Counted from the stretch's first letter, positions 24,264 to 36,669 are shown. The stretch: DNA of 64,000 bases from Lycocorax pyrrhopterus obiensis (GCA_014706295.1 JACSVZ010000007.1:57550975-57614974); one strand, 5' to 3'. Notes: generated by a model not told the origin, from the letters alone. Numbers and translations are program-made.

Positions 24264-24815
24264 TGTGCTGGTTTGGGCTGGGGTGGAGTTAATTTTCTTC
24301 GGAGTAGCTAGTGTGGGGCTGTGTTTTGGATTTTTGCTGGGAAGAGTGTTGATAACGGATGATTTTATTATCGCTGAACAGTGCTAACACAGAATCCAAG
24401 CTTCTCAACACCCCATCAGTGAGGAAACTGGGGCTGCACAGGAAGCTGGGAAGGGACACAGCTAGGACAGCTGACCAAAGGTATATTCCAGACCACAGGG
24501 TGTCATGCTCAGCATATAAAACTGGGGGAGGAAGAAGGAAGCAGGGGGACATTTGGAATGATGGCATTTGTCTTCCCCAGTCACTGTTAGATGTGATGTA
24601 GCCCTCCTTTCCTGCCTGCCCATGGGAAGTGATGAATGAATTCCTTGTTTTGCTTTGCTTGGGTGGGAGACTTTTGCCTTACCTATTCAACTGTTTTTAT
24701 TTCAACCTGCAAGTTTTCTCACTTTACTCTTCCAATTCTCTCCCCCATCTCACTGAGGGGAAGTGTGTGAGTGGCTGTGTGATGCTTAGTTGCAGGCTGT
24801 GGTTAAACCATAACA
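24264..24815 (+). repeat. 3' LTR of the ERV-L-type remnant
   Basis: It starts TGTGCTGGTTTGGGCTGGGG and ends GGTTAAACCATAACA, giving clear TG...CA termini. The promoter box is TATAAA at 24515-24520, within GTCATGCTCAGCATATAAAA. CCATGGGAAGTGATGAATG and CTTGTTTTGCTTTGCTTG follow, as in the upstream LTR. It is better preserved than the 5' LTR. Confidence 0.8.
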
Positions 24816-27800
24816 TGCAGTAAAACAAAGATAATACCCCAAATGGGTTCCAGTTAATTTTCTTTTCTTGAAAATGAATGTAGTTACATTAAAGAAAAAT
24901 AAACACCGCATCATCTGTGTTTATGCATCTGGTATTTAAAAAAACAATGCCAAAGGAGTTTATTTATTGTGCTGCCCAGAATGTCTAAGATGAGTACATT
25001 TCTGCTTCAGAGCAAATGTTAATTATGTTTCAGGTTTTCCTGTGACAAAGATAGAAAAAGTTTGATTTAGCCTTTTACAAACCTCGTGTTTGGTGCCAGA
25101 AATTGCTGGTTAATTAACCTTCAGATTTCTGTGCTACATATGAGAATGCTTGGCTTATAAAATGATTCCATCATGTAAGAGCCTTAACTGCAGTGAACGA
25201 CAAATTCAGAGGCTTGTTATGTCAGAAAGGAGGAGGAGGAACTTCTGTTTAGGTCTTGCCTTCACAGGGAAAGGAAACACTGATAGTATCCCTGTAACCT
25301 TGCACTGATGAGCAGGCACCACGTTGCTTTGGAAAGATTCATATCTGAGATCTGATGACTAAGTGGTGGTGGGCACAGCTGCTTTAGAATCAGAGATAAA
25401 GGAAAGAAGGAAAACAAATCCAGAACTGCTATGAGAAAATCTTGCTGACATGTAATGCTGTCAGAACATTTATAAAGAGCAGAAACCCTATTCAGTGTCA
25501 ATCAGGTACGTGCTATATTGAATGAAATATTTATTATTGTAAATGTTGCCAAAGCTCTGCAATTGGTAGTCTCTGGATTTATGAACAATAGCCTCTGTGA
25601 GTGAAATGAGATAGTTAAATCATCGGGAGTTTTAATTTTGGTTCCAGTATAAATTTGTTCTTAAAGTCTAACAGTTTATGCAGATTAAGTGATCTTTCAA
25701 TAAGCTTGGGTTTTTAAAATATTTGTGGATACAGAGAAAATGATGGAAGTTTGCTATATTTTAGGTCTTTGGCTTAAGAATCTTATTAGAATAGGATTGC
25801 TGCATTGAGAGCAGGAGTATTTTGGAACATACATTAGGAGATTGGTTTTTTAAGGTTTTTGGGAAATTCCACAGGTAAATATACTAATAAAAGGTAAATG
25901 CCTCTTCCTAGCATCATAGTAATTGGTATAACCTGACCCAAAGCAAATTGGGGTTACTGTAGGTCTCCTCATTGACTTGACTTTTGAAATTCCAAGTCTC
26001 TCACTGATAAATGTCTCAGGTTTTGTTCTGACAGTTCTGAAGTAGTTTTCCCGTTGAAGTCGGTGATTTACACTCTTTTAATAAGATCTTTGGCTTTAAG
26101 AAGGATCTTCCTAATTAGACAATGAGATACAAGTCTGTTTTTTAAGTTTGCTTTTGGCACTGCTAAAATGTTTATTTAACAGTAACTAAAGACTGGACAG
26201 CACATGTGTAAATCTTCATCAGACCCATCAGAACCTTTGCATGCTCATAAAAGACTCCTGGCTAGCAATGGCAAGAATGATCTGGTCTTTAATCTTGGAT
26301 GCTTTATAACCAAGGTTTTATTAGAGAAAATAAATTTCAGTCTGGAGAGAGGATGGGATAAACAGCAAATTGTGCAGTTTATCCCTTGGAATGGTTGGTA
26401 AATGTGCCATTTCTTTCTGGGAAAGGGTTCAGCCTTGTCATACGGAGAATGATGCACAATTACCATTTGTGTGTAGAGAAAGTTTTGATATGATTATGGG
26501 TTGCATGAGGAACTGCTTTTGAACATAAAGTCATTAACCATTTGCTTCTGATGTGCTCAGTGTTACCAGCAATGTGTTTCCTCATCTATATCCTTGAAAT
26601 TCCTTGCTCATCTCTTGTCCCCACAAGAGGAGGAGAATTCTAAGACCGGTGCTTTTACTGAAGCAACAAATACACGTATTTCTGATTTAAAGCTTTAGAA
26701 CTTCTATTTGCTATTTGAGAACTTTATTAAAATCCTTATTTCTGTTTGTGATCCAAGTTCAATAATAGAATCACTCCTCTGTGGCTGTCCTCCTTTTTGC
26801 TTTCCTTTCAGAACTTTGCTGCACCTTTTTAAATAAGATGTAACTCATGCTTTGCAGACACAGTGACTGTAACGCAGCATTGGTGGAAGACACCTGTAGT
26901 GTCTTCATTCTCAGGCTGGTAACTCTGTGTCTGTGTAAGTGAACAGCTGAGCTTCCTCAGGCTTTTAAAGGAGAAATAACAATAAAAATTTTGGACCTAA
27001 AGGGATGGAGCAAATCTGATGCTTCTTCGCAGTTTATCTCGTCAGTGCTGTTAATGAGAATCAGTAAATGGAGTTTCAAGTATTGCTGGAGAAAGTGGAA
27101 ACACACAAACTATTTTATATCCTTGAGAATTTGCTGGTTGATAACCTGAAAAACTTTAAATATCACAGGAAGAAAATGCTCATAGTTTTACAAGGTGTTC
27201 TTAAATTGTTGCAACTGCAGAATTGTCTTCAATAAGTCAGAGAGTCTGAGTGTCTATAACGATGTTCTGATAAAGAATGGATTAAAATATATTAATTATA
27301 ACAGCTATAAATCCAGTTAGTATATGATCTCTTTAAATACTCTTAGTTTTAGTTCTGGTTCTTGAATATTGGCTTAAATGTGAAAGTAGCAAAGAGTTTA
27401 GTGACAAGGGATGGTGACCCAAGGGGCTGACCAGATTTTATATCCACTATTTTACTGTGCTCTTCTTCAGTTATCTGCAGCATGCTTTTGCTAGCAGCAA
27501 GAAATATTCACATGAAAGAGTTTGCTGGTCCATTCCTTGGGAGACAGGACATAAGAAGCTCAGCAAGCAGAAATCTCAGGGTAATTTCTCAGATTTCATT
27601 TTAATAAGACTAGGAGGACAATACAGTTTTGTCTGAGTTAGTATGTTAGACAAATGTCCATCTGTGAGAATCATCAACAAAATTCTGACTGACTCAGCTG
27701 AGACAGGATTTTACTCACAATAAAAGGCAGGTTTTCATGTATAGGTTAATGATGAGACAAATCTAGAACAGCTTTCTTTGTTTAAGGGACTAAAACATAT

Positions 27801-29499
27801 ACACAAACTTTTGTTACCTATTGATGGTGTTAAACATGTCAGACTTGGGATTTCATGCAGCATTATAAGAGTGTTTCACAGCTTGAAAGACAGGAATAAG
27901 CAATGATTTGGTTTCTGTGCTCTTTCAGTGAATTAGTGATGGTGGAGAAAAAGCAAAGGCATAATGACTCATTTATTAGGTGCCTATAAGTCTTTTAAAT
28001 CATCAAAAATCAGGTGTCAAAAATCTGCATCGAAAAAACTTCCTTTTAAAAAAGTTAGAATAAAATTGCAGAGACAAAGATACTTAGTCTTGAATTTGCT
28101 GTTAATGTGAAGATGCACAACAAAATCAATACAATTGGAACGGTTCTTTACTGAAATTTCAGTAAGAAAATCAATTTGCTATAGCTAAAACCAGAAAAGC
28201 AGCCAAATGAGTTCTGCATTTCGTACATATTCATGCATAGATTTCATTTCTGTACCATTATAGAAAAGATTGCTTATACAAGTTTTATGACTAAAAAGAC
28301 AAAAGTTTTACACTTTTTTATTTACTCTTTGGCTACCTAAATGAATCCTATAGCATGAATCATTTGCATAGTAAAGAGGCTGTCTGGAAATAACCCACAG
28401 TAAATAACTCCATTTTATTTGGGGGAGGAGAAAGTGGAATAAAGCATATTGCAAATTGGTCTGACAGGAAAAAGTCCGCTGATTTTTCTTCACTCTTTAG
28501 GTCATTGACATCTGAAAAAATTATTCCCTGGCAACATTTCTCCAAGGAAGGTTTTCTTTTGCCGAAGACACCTTTGGTTATCGCCATTGCTTCTCAGCCT
28601 GGCAAAACAAGAGGTCATTTGAGGAGCCTGAGCATGGCATGCTCAAGGGAAAGCCAATGCCTCATGTCTGCTTAGCCAGGAGCAATGAATCCTGCATTTC
28701 CTGACATATGTGCCAAAAAGAAACTCCCACCCCGCCTTTTGGAGCTGTGGCAGGTCAGATCTGCCAGGGTGGTAGAGCATGAACTGCAGAAATAAATGAG
28801 TTCATGTCATTTGGGGATGTGTCCCACTTGTCTACCCAACATCAGACTTGCTGACCATAGCTTGCCAGGGGGCAGGTTTTAGGGGCAGTAATGACTTTAC
28901 TCTTTTGTCCATTGGCCAAAGGACTTTTAATCTTATCACAGGTCTTTATGCTTAGTGAGGGACAGCTGCTGCCAGGGAAAAAGTCTATCTGATTTCAACA
29001 GAAAATGAGATAGTATCTCCCCTGAGAGTGTAGGAATTTTCAATTCCTGCTCTATCCCTATTGCCTGATTTACTTGTTTTTCTTCACATACTGACTTTTT
29101 TAGCCACCATCCCTTTCCTCTCAAATTTCTGTCTGGCACTGAGTGCCTTGCTGCAGGCTCTGCTCTCTGCATGCTGCTGTATATCCTCACAGACCTGAGT
29201 GGGGAAACTGCTGTGGAAAAAGGGAATAAATGAGGTGGAATTGTCAGTCCCCAATTTATTTATAATACAAGAGATGTGGATTTGTTGTAGGAGTAAAGAG
29301 AAGGAACTTGACTTGAGTCAAAAAATCTCAGCCCCTGTGCCAGCTCGTGTCTATACCCTGCCAATAACAAGAGACAGTTTTTCAGTAACCCTCCAAGCTG
29401 TGTAAAAGTTCTACTGGGCAAAATGAGGCATTTTATCCACGTGCTTTTCCCCTTGTTGAGGGTAGAGGATTGCAGAAGTACTCTGCTTCTCAGCAGACT
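24816..29499. other. Long noncoding stretch
   Basis: AT-rich, mostly unique-looking DNA between the ERV-L remnant and the sense CR1. No repeat family or coding exon was recognised. Confidence 0.7.
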
Positions 29500-30120
29500 A
29501 GAATTCTCTAACATCTTTGTTGGTGACATGGGCAGTGGGATGTAGGGCCCCCCGGCAAGATTGCTGACGGCACCAAGCCCTGGGGTGCAGTCTCTGCTCT
29601 GCCCTTGTGAGAGCCCACCTGGAGTGCTGCATCCACCTCTGGGACCCTCAGCACAAGAAGGGCGAAGAACATAAGATTCAGTGAGTCCAGAGGAGGCCAT
29701 GAAATTCATCAGAGGGCTGGAGCATGTCTCATATGAACACAGGCTGAGAGAGCTGCGGTTGTTCAGCCTGGAGAAGAGAAAGCTCCAATGCCTAAAGGGG
29801 CTCCAAGAGAGCTGGAGAGGGGCTTGTTATGAGGATGTGTGGTGATAGGACAAAGGGGAATGCCTTCAGACTGAAAGAGAGCAGGTTTAGATTGGATATT
29901 AGGAAGAAATTCTTTACTGTGAGGGTGGTGAGCCACTGGCACAGGGTGCCCACAGAAGCTGTGGATGCCCCATCCCTGGGAGTGTTCAAAGCCAGGATGG
30001 ATTGAGTTCTGAGCAGCCTGGTCCCATGGAATGTGTTCATGGCTGGGGGGGTTGGAACTAGGTGATCTTTAAGGTCCTTTCCAACCCAAACCATTCTAGG
30101 ATTCAGTTGTGATTCTATGA
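29500..30120 (+). mobile_element. CR1 LINE 3' part, sense, with internal deletion
   Basis: It begins with an RT-region scrap (CTTTGTTGGTGACATGGGCA, GCTGACGGCACCAAGCCCTG), then jumps to GAGAGCCCACCTGGAGTGCT. It continues through GGAGAAGAGAAAG, TAGATTGGATATTAGGAAGA, GTGCCCACAGAAGCTGTGGA and GTTGGAACTAGGTGATCTTT to an ATTCTATGA tail at 30113-30120. This is the longest CR1 copy in the window. Part of the body is missing between about 29595 and 29600. Confidence 0.9.
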
Positions 30121-32608
30121 ATACAGACTTTGCGAATGACCAGAAAGGAATGGAGTGGAGGAAGGCACATGTACACTTGTTCTAGGACACTGTCATTAAG
30201 AGAGAAATGGTGATTGAAGGAATTAATTCCTCCAGGATCCAAGGCACTGGTGTATTCCATGCTGTTGGGACAGAGCTATGGTCTGGCAATCAAAACAAGA
30301 ATAATTTTTTTAGAATTAGCTTCATTGATGGGTATGTGCTGAGGGACCCAAGAGTGCTTCAGAGATGCTGGATACAGATGCATGTCCCAGCTCCATGAAA
30401 ATCTAAATCCCTGTGCTGTTCTTCCCTGCCCTTTCTTGCATCAAAGGGAGATGCTTTTTTTTAATAATGGAGTTCTCACTGGACAAGGGTGCAATTCTGT
30501 GTACTGTCTTCTGCCATGATACTGCTGCCGACTGAGGCATGATTACAAAATCCTCAGATAGATCCTTGTAATTGTTGCTTGTGTAATACTTTTAATAGAT
30601 GTTTCTCTTCTAATGGAACACACTAAAATTTTCATGCTGAAATGTAAATATTCATTTTGATCAGAAAGTCCACACTGTGCTTTGAAATAATTACATGGAG
30701 AGTAAAGGAGCTGAAGTGTCTCAGTCTGCATTTGTATTCTTGAGCAGGACAGTGGCTTTTCATTTCTGGTGTCTGAAACCCTAAGTCTATGAAACATACT
30801 GAAGAGATGCAAATCATAGAAAGCTTAAATCCACTCTCACATCTGGTAACATTTTAATGGTCTACAAATTCAAAGGCTAAAAACTAGTAAAGTCAACCTT
30901 AACTCTAGTTTGAACTGAGATCTGAAAATATTTTCCAATTTCATACACGCCTTCTGTTGAACTAATCCCACTGTAGTGTGTGCAAGGCAGCTGGTTTTGT
31001 GCATCTCGAAGTGTTAAATGTTGGCTGTCTTTGGGCAGGACCCACAGCTCTCACCTTCTCGAACAAAGGTGACAAATTGCCCAGTGTCCATGATCCTTTG
31101 ATATGCCTCACTCTTTCCAGCACAGGTAAAATGGAATTTCCTCTGCTATCAATGCCTCCAGTAATGGGAAGGTGGGAAGGGAAATCTAGAGAGCGACTAA
31201 TCCAGCATCCTGCTCAAAGTGAGTTTTTATTTGGTCTCTTCAAAGATAGGGATTTCACAGCCTTTCTGGGTATCCTATTCCTGTACTTAATTCTCACTGT
31301 GGAGAATTTTTCCTGTGTTTTACTGGAACTTCCCTTGCACTGGCTTGTGACTGTGATCTCTTGTCCGGACTTGTGCACTTTCTGTCAAAAGAGTCTGGAT
31401 TTCTTGTCTTTGTAATTCCACTTCAGGGGGTAGAAGACTGAAGTCGTGAATTCCTCTAGTGGAACAAATCCAGTTCCTTTGCTGCCCCCACGTCATATTC
31501 ATTGAGCCCTGAAATGTATTTAGAAATGTTTAGAACAATCTAGGAGTTGTCAGTGTCCTGAGTAACTCAAAGGCTGACATAGGCTAAAGAGTGCTCGTTT
31601 TGCTCGTTTCAAAGTATTCTTTCCTGTGTGCTTTAGAGCTGCAGTGTTTTCTTCAGAGAAGGTCTTGATGTCATTGAGGACAGATTATTAATTTTAGAGG
31701 AATGAGTACAATATCTGAAGTCTGGACAGATAGCTGTGTTTGCATTTTGCTTCCCTTTCTCTCCCCTACTTGTTGCATCCAATCCTTCTCCGGCAATAAT
31801 AAACTTGTTTACTTGCCTGCCTTCTGTTGGCCATATCTGGCACTGCTGTGTTTAATGAGTAATAAGTTTTTCACAAAGCTTGAAGCACAAGTATCACCTT
31901 ACGCATCAGGAATGACTTTCCTTTAATAATCACTTTTCCAGAAGATGATTCAGTTTATTGTTGCAGTGAGTCGTGTAAAATGTAACTTAACAGAATATTA
32001 ATAGCATGCTCTGTAAGATGACTGAGGATCTTTGGCTGTGGGGTGCTGGAATGCACGCTTGCTGAATCACCTCTATTAAACCCAAAGGCAGAACGATTGC
32101 ACTTCAGTTTAAGCCCAGCAGAGAAAATGGTCATCTTGATTCTCTATTGCAAAAGATCTTTCCTAAAAATATATATAAAATTCTAAGCATATTGTAGTGC
32201 ATGTTGATGGAAGGGTGCCTGAGAACATCCATCACTCCCTTGCTTTTTGAAGTGTTGTACTTTTCTAGGAAAAGCTGTTGTATTATGTTCCCAAGCAGGC
32301 ACCCTGCCCTCTCTACCTATTTTTCCGCTTTCCAAAACTATATAAACAAAAAAACCCCCAAACAACCAAACAAAATTCAAATTAGGTTTTTTCACACAAG
32401 CCTTTTAAAGAGGTACTTGGTATAGGTAATGCGCAATAAGTGGCTTTTGAGTTTGTTGGAATACATCAGATGGCTTAATTATTTACCCATGTGTCTGTTT
32501 GACTATGACATCCAAACCAGTTCTTGTGCCTCATCTGGTGTGTCTTGCATGGCGGCTCTCAAGGTACATCCAGTTGTTGTAGAGTTATTCAAAGACAAGA
32601 AACCTAAT

Positions 32609-32631
32609 TTTTTTTTTTTTTTTTTTTTTGG
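32609..32631. repeat. Poly-T run (about 22 bases)
   Basis: An uninterrupted T run at about 32610-32630, followed by GGTGGAG. It may be the tail of an unrecognised inserted element or simply a homopolymer. Confidence 0.85.
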
Positions 32632-35174
32632 TGGAGAGCATTGATAACATTTCTTTTTTCCCTACATCCTCATGGATAGTGGTGTCATCCTCTGGGTACT
32701 GGAGCTAATGAAGCTGTTTTATGTCAGAAGCGAATCCTGCCCGTAGTGTCTTAGATTTGTGAATGGTAAGTGTTACTCCAGGAACTGGCCAGAATGGCTG
32801 TTGTTTACTTAATAATGGCATTTCAGTTGTTGAATATCTTGCTAAACTAAACTGACTTCAGTGGATTGAAACATTTGCAGACTCCCAGGAGACCGGAGTA
32901 TAAAAATAATAGACACCTGTTTTGTTTCTGTGTCTGGTACAAATCTAGCGCAGGGCTGATAGACTGCATCTAAATAATGTATTTTATCATTGAATCTTGC
33001 TTTTAAAATCTTTCTTCAGAAGAAGAGGGAGTGTTGGGACAGGCGTTCACTTTAGGAAGTAGTTCATTTCTGTTTAATGAGTAGTCTTTAAAATATGAGG
33101 ACATTATACCAGGATGGAACAAATTTATTAGCCTATTGCACTACTTACTGTAATCCTTGTATTAAATGTGGTCGTGCTTCTTTCTGAGGTTGTGGTGTTT
33201 GTGGAGTTTGTTTTCTCGAATCTCAGATCCTGAGATCTGTTTCCCTCAATCTTCAGTCCTTCTTTAAGACACACAACTTCACAGTCCAGCAGCCAATTTT
33301 TAGGACCTTCTGAGCAACAGTGGATAATTTCAGCAGTTTCATGTTATTTGTCAGGCTCTGAGCTTCTCATTTTAGATTCTCTGGGTGTAAAGAAACGTGG
33401 TCGATGTGATCTCATGTAGATCCATAGTCTACTGTGGCTAAACTATTTCTGCTACCCAAGTTAATTATCTCAGTTCAATGCTGTTATTTTTTCACTACAT
33501 TACAGCCTGCTGAAGACCATGAGTACAGTTTTCTTTAACCTGCTGGACCCCAGGGTCTCCTCCTCTTGTAAATAAGTTATGAGCAGTGTGTTTTTCAGGA
33601 AGGCTGTACCAACTTCTTATGCTTGTGTGAACTGCTACCCCTAAAACAAGCTTCACTCTTGCTTCTGGTAACTTCTGTGTATGTTTCTAAATGCTGTGTG
33701 CTGCCCTTTGGAGACAATACCTCCTCCTGCTAAACAGGCAGTTACCCTGCACACACACATCAGTGGATTCCCTCTGCTGAAAAACATGACTCAAATCTCA
33801 GCTGATTTCTGTTCATAAAATTCCGTAGTAGCAGCTCTGTGTTCTCTCTCTGTTTTTTCAGTGTACAGGCATTTATTTGCTAAATGCTGAGGGAAACTAC
33901 ACAACCAGTTTCCTGCTCAAAAGCTGTCACAGCAGAATGTCTCTAGCTCACTGTAACAGAGATGTTGCTGTAATGCTGCTCAGGTCCTTCTCTCCGAAGG
34001 GTTTGGGGTTCCAGAGGAGGCAGAGGGACAAAGTGAGCACAGACAGCTTTTGCTGGACATTCCAGATCCTCTGGCAGACTGTCCATGCTCACCCCAAATA
34101 CCTGCAGCCTCTGAGATTGCGAGGGGAATACAGCTTTGCTTACACTGAATCTTTAAATGCGTGTTGAATCCAGTGTGCTCACTGGGCCCACTCGTAGTAA
34201 CCCCTGAAAATACTCCTAAGATAATTTTTTTTGTTCCATCATTTGCTTCTAAAAAATTACCCATCCCATAATCTGGGAGTGAAAGCACCTTTGGGTTTGT
34301 CAGTGTTCTTTTTGCAGTGAAGTTTGCACAATGCTTGGTTTTTCCTAGTGGGGGCTGTGAAGCATCTGGTGGGGGCAGATGAAGTTGTGTGAGGAGCGAG
34401 GTCAGAATCCCCTGCTTTGACTGCTCTGGAGTTCCAGTCCAAGAACTGCTGGACACAAACAGCTGCGGAGATATCTCATTTTCCTGTTTCCCACAAAGGA
34501 AAAAACAGCAGCTGGGTCTAAAGTGCCTGAGCTGATTTAAATGAGTTTCTGGTTATTTCTACGTGTATCTTCAGTTTCATTGCCAGGGTGCAGAGTGAGG
34601 AGAAAGGATGGACTGTCAACTATTCATTTTAGTCAAAAAGACTATTTCTTACATTTTTGGTTAATGCTTCTACTCTCAGTCCTCACCCTAGAGGAGAAAA
34701 ACATGTCAATGCCCCAAGGTGGCATACTAGAAATGCCATCTGGCTGAGAACTTTGGGGACAGGGAGGTTGCTGGTACTTCAACAAACCTGTGCTTGAATC
34801 TTCCTCATCTTGCTTTATGGTCATGTGAGGCAAAAAAGGTAAGAACATTTAGCATCTATACCTTGGCCACTTGTGGAATAGCAAAGCTATGGGTGAATGT
34901 TTAGGTATCCTGTGGTTTTTCATGTTAGGATCTTATTACCATATGTAAAAGTACATCGTAATATCAGTTCAGGGGGCTGGAACTTGCTATTTTGGATACA
35001 GAATTGTTTTGAATCGCAAACTAGGTCTGTCTTCAGAGCTGGAATGAATTGCAGATGAAACTCTCAGTGAAGAATAAAGAAAATGTTTTTAAATGCTACA
35101 GTAAAATAATGCTTCTAGGACAGAGGTCTGTCTTAGGAGGATAATTTTTGTGGGCTTTTTTTTTTTCTTTTCAG

Positions 35175-35250
35175 AAGTCTTTTCTCTCTTAAATCCCTAC
35201 ATCTGTCAAAGAGTATTTACTCTGGGCTATTTAAGGTCTTTGTTTTGATA
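35175..35250 (+). other. ESR2: Candidate noncoding 5' exon of ESR2 (speculative)
   Basis: A long pyrimidine tract ending CTTTTCAG (35174) and a GTGAGT donor (35251) bracket 76 bases that contain no ATG, as a 5' UTR exon would. It lies about 0.95 kb upstream of the putative acceptor of the first coding exon. Only splice-site quality supports it. Confidence 0.2.
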
Positions 35251-36196
35251 GTGAGTCAGATGGGAGAAAGGACAGGGAGTAGTCGGGATGGGGATGGAGA
35301 GTGGCAGGGAATTATAAAACTTCTGGACCTTATAAAATCGCTCAAGTTGTGTTGTCAGCTTTGGAAATACCTGCATTTTATGACTTCTACTTTTCTAATG
35401 GCTCTGTTCAGAGGTGCCGTATCCAGGGACCTCTCAGAGATGAAGTTGCTCTGCTTGCTGACATCCACTACTTGTCTTCCTCCTCTGTGTAGAGGGATGT
35501 GCAGTGGAGTTCTGGATTTGGAAGGTACAGACAGGATATTGTCCTCTCAGTTTGATCTCCCTTGCCTCGAAGTTGTGGGGAGGATTGGAAGCAAAGTGCC
35601 ATCCCCTTTTGCAGTTTGTCTGTCTCTCCCCGAATGCCCATCGGCACCATTTGCATGTGTGTGTGTTTGTCTGTTTTCAAAATACCTGCTGTGACATGTT
35701 TGTGATGGAAAAGGGAAGCACCCTGAAGTAGAAGGCTGAAGACTGTAGTGCAGTTACAGCAGGAGATGGTGAGTTGTTATAAAGAGAATTGGTTTCTCCT
35801 CCATAGCTGTGGATCTCGGAGTAATTTTGTCTCTGACATAGAGCAGTTTTACCCTGGTTGTAACTCCTATTAAGATCCAAGCTGTCACCTTCATCTTTGT
35901 TTCAGTCAGGCCTCAAATAGTTTTCTTCTTTAAATTATTATTATTTTTTAAGGGAGTCTGGACTCAATGTGTGTTTTAGCCTGTATTTTTAAGGATATTC
36001 TAGAAAGTTTTCCTTTTCTTAAAGGTAGTAAATTTGTACATTGACTATTTAAGTGCATTTGGTATGTAATCTGTTTTAACAAGAAATTTTTATGCTTTCT
36101 GGTTTACTGGTTCCTTTTTTCTTTTCTATGAAAGACTTAATGCAGACCTTTCTTACATTTTAATTCTTTTTTTTTTTAAATTCTTTATCATGTTAG

Positions 36197-36235
36197 GATG
36201 AATATTTAAACAGCACTCTTCAATCTTGCTTCAAA
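36197..36235 (+). other. ESR2: Putative 5' UTR part of the first coding exon of ESR2, with a 3-codon uORF
   Basis: A T-rich tract (about 36168-36179) is followed by TTAG at 36193-36196, a plausible splice acceptor 40 bases before the ATG. This implies at least one upstream noncoding exon. The 39-base leader contains ATG AAT ATT TAA (36198-36209), a minimal upstream ORF in a different frame from the main start. The reading frame of the main ATG stays open back to the acceptor, so the start rests on homology rather than on an in-frame stop within this exon. The acceptor is an inference from sequence. Confidence 0.6.
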
Positions 36236-36669
36236 ATGTCCCTGTGCACATCTTCTCACAAGGACTTTTCTCAGTTGCTGCCACTTCAGGATATTGGATG
36301 CAATAAAACAGAAATTAAAAATTCACCTGCTGGTGTCATCTCTCCAGTTCCCTACAGCTGCAATCAGTCCACGCTGACAGCAGAACACAGTCCAGTCTAC
36401 ATTCCCTCATCTTACATGGAAAACAGACACGAATATCCCGCGATGGCATTCTGCAGCCCTGCTGTGGTGAACTACAACATTGCCAGCAATTTTGGGGATC
36501 CAGAGAGCATGACTGCAAGGCAAACCTCCAGCCCCAGCGCTCTGTGGTCTGCTCCTGGCCATCTGTCCCCTCTGACACTGCACTGCCAGTCCTCGCTGCT
36601 GTACGCAGAGCAGCCCAAGAGCCTGTGGTGCGAGGCACGGCCGATGGAGCCAGTGCTGCCCGGGAGCAG
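36236..36669 (+). CDS. ESR2: ESR2 coding exon 1: N-terminal AF-1 region (residues 1-145)
   Basis: The exon begins at the ATG reading [14 protein letters not shown] and ends at the donor CAG|GTCAGT (36670). It carries two bases of codon 145. It encodes the poorly conserved transactivation region. Conserved beta-type landmarks include [17 protein letters not shown] around residues 56-72 and [14 protein letters not shown] before the donor. About 25 residues precede the position where the short human form starts, and this resembles the long N-terminus I recall for rodent ER-beta. A second in-frame Met at residue 61 (36416) could give a shorter form. The start was chosen for the N-terminal similarity. 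Confidence 0.95.

Larger units (their letters stand above)
22680..24815 (+). mobile_element. ERV-L-type provirus remnant, internally deleted, with two same-strand LTRs
   Basis: Two related LTRs lie in the same orientation (about 22680-23222 and 24264-24815), with only about 1.04 kb between them, against several kilobases of gag-pol in an intact element. The bases before the second LTR (GGGATGGGAAGTGAAGAA) form a purine-rich tract expected just 5' of a 3' LTR. The internal part resembles the 3' non-coding end of avian ERV-L elements and contains repeated GTGGATAAG/GGAGCAGG modules. No intact retroviral gene is present. The 5' LTR end and the flanking duplication could not be confirmed. Confidence 0.75.
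30121..36196. other. Region upstream of the ESR2 start exon
   Basis: It contains the T run at 32609 and the candidate exon at 35175-35250. No CpG island or obvious promoter was seen. It may be 5' intron of ESR2 or intergenic DNA. Confidence 0.65.

Noticed and set aside
29260..30094. Minus-strand open frames of 100-149 codons
   Set aside because: They run antisense through a sense CR1 copy and are by-products of that repeat.
30978..31415. 145-codon plus-strand open frame
   Set aside because: No recognisable family, Leu/Phe-rich from T-rich DNA, and no splice or promoter support.
33980..34456. 158-codon minus-strand open frame
   Set aside because: Ser/Pro-rich composition without domains. 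A competing frame on the plus strand covers part of it.
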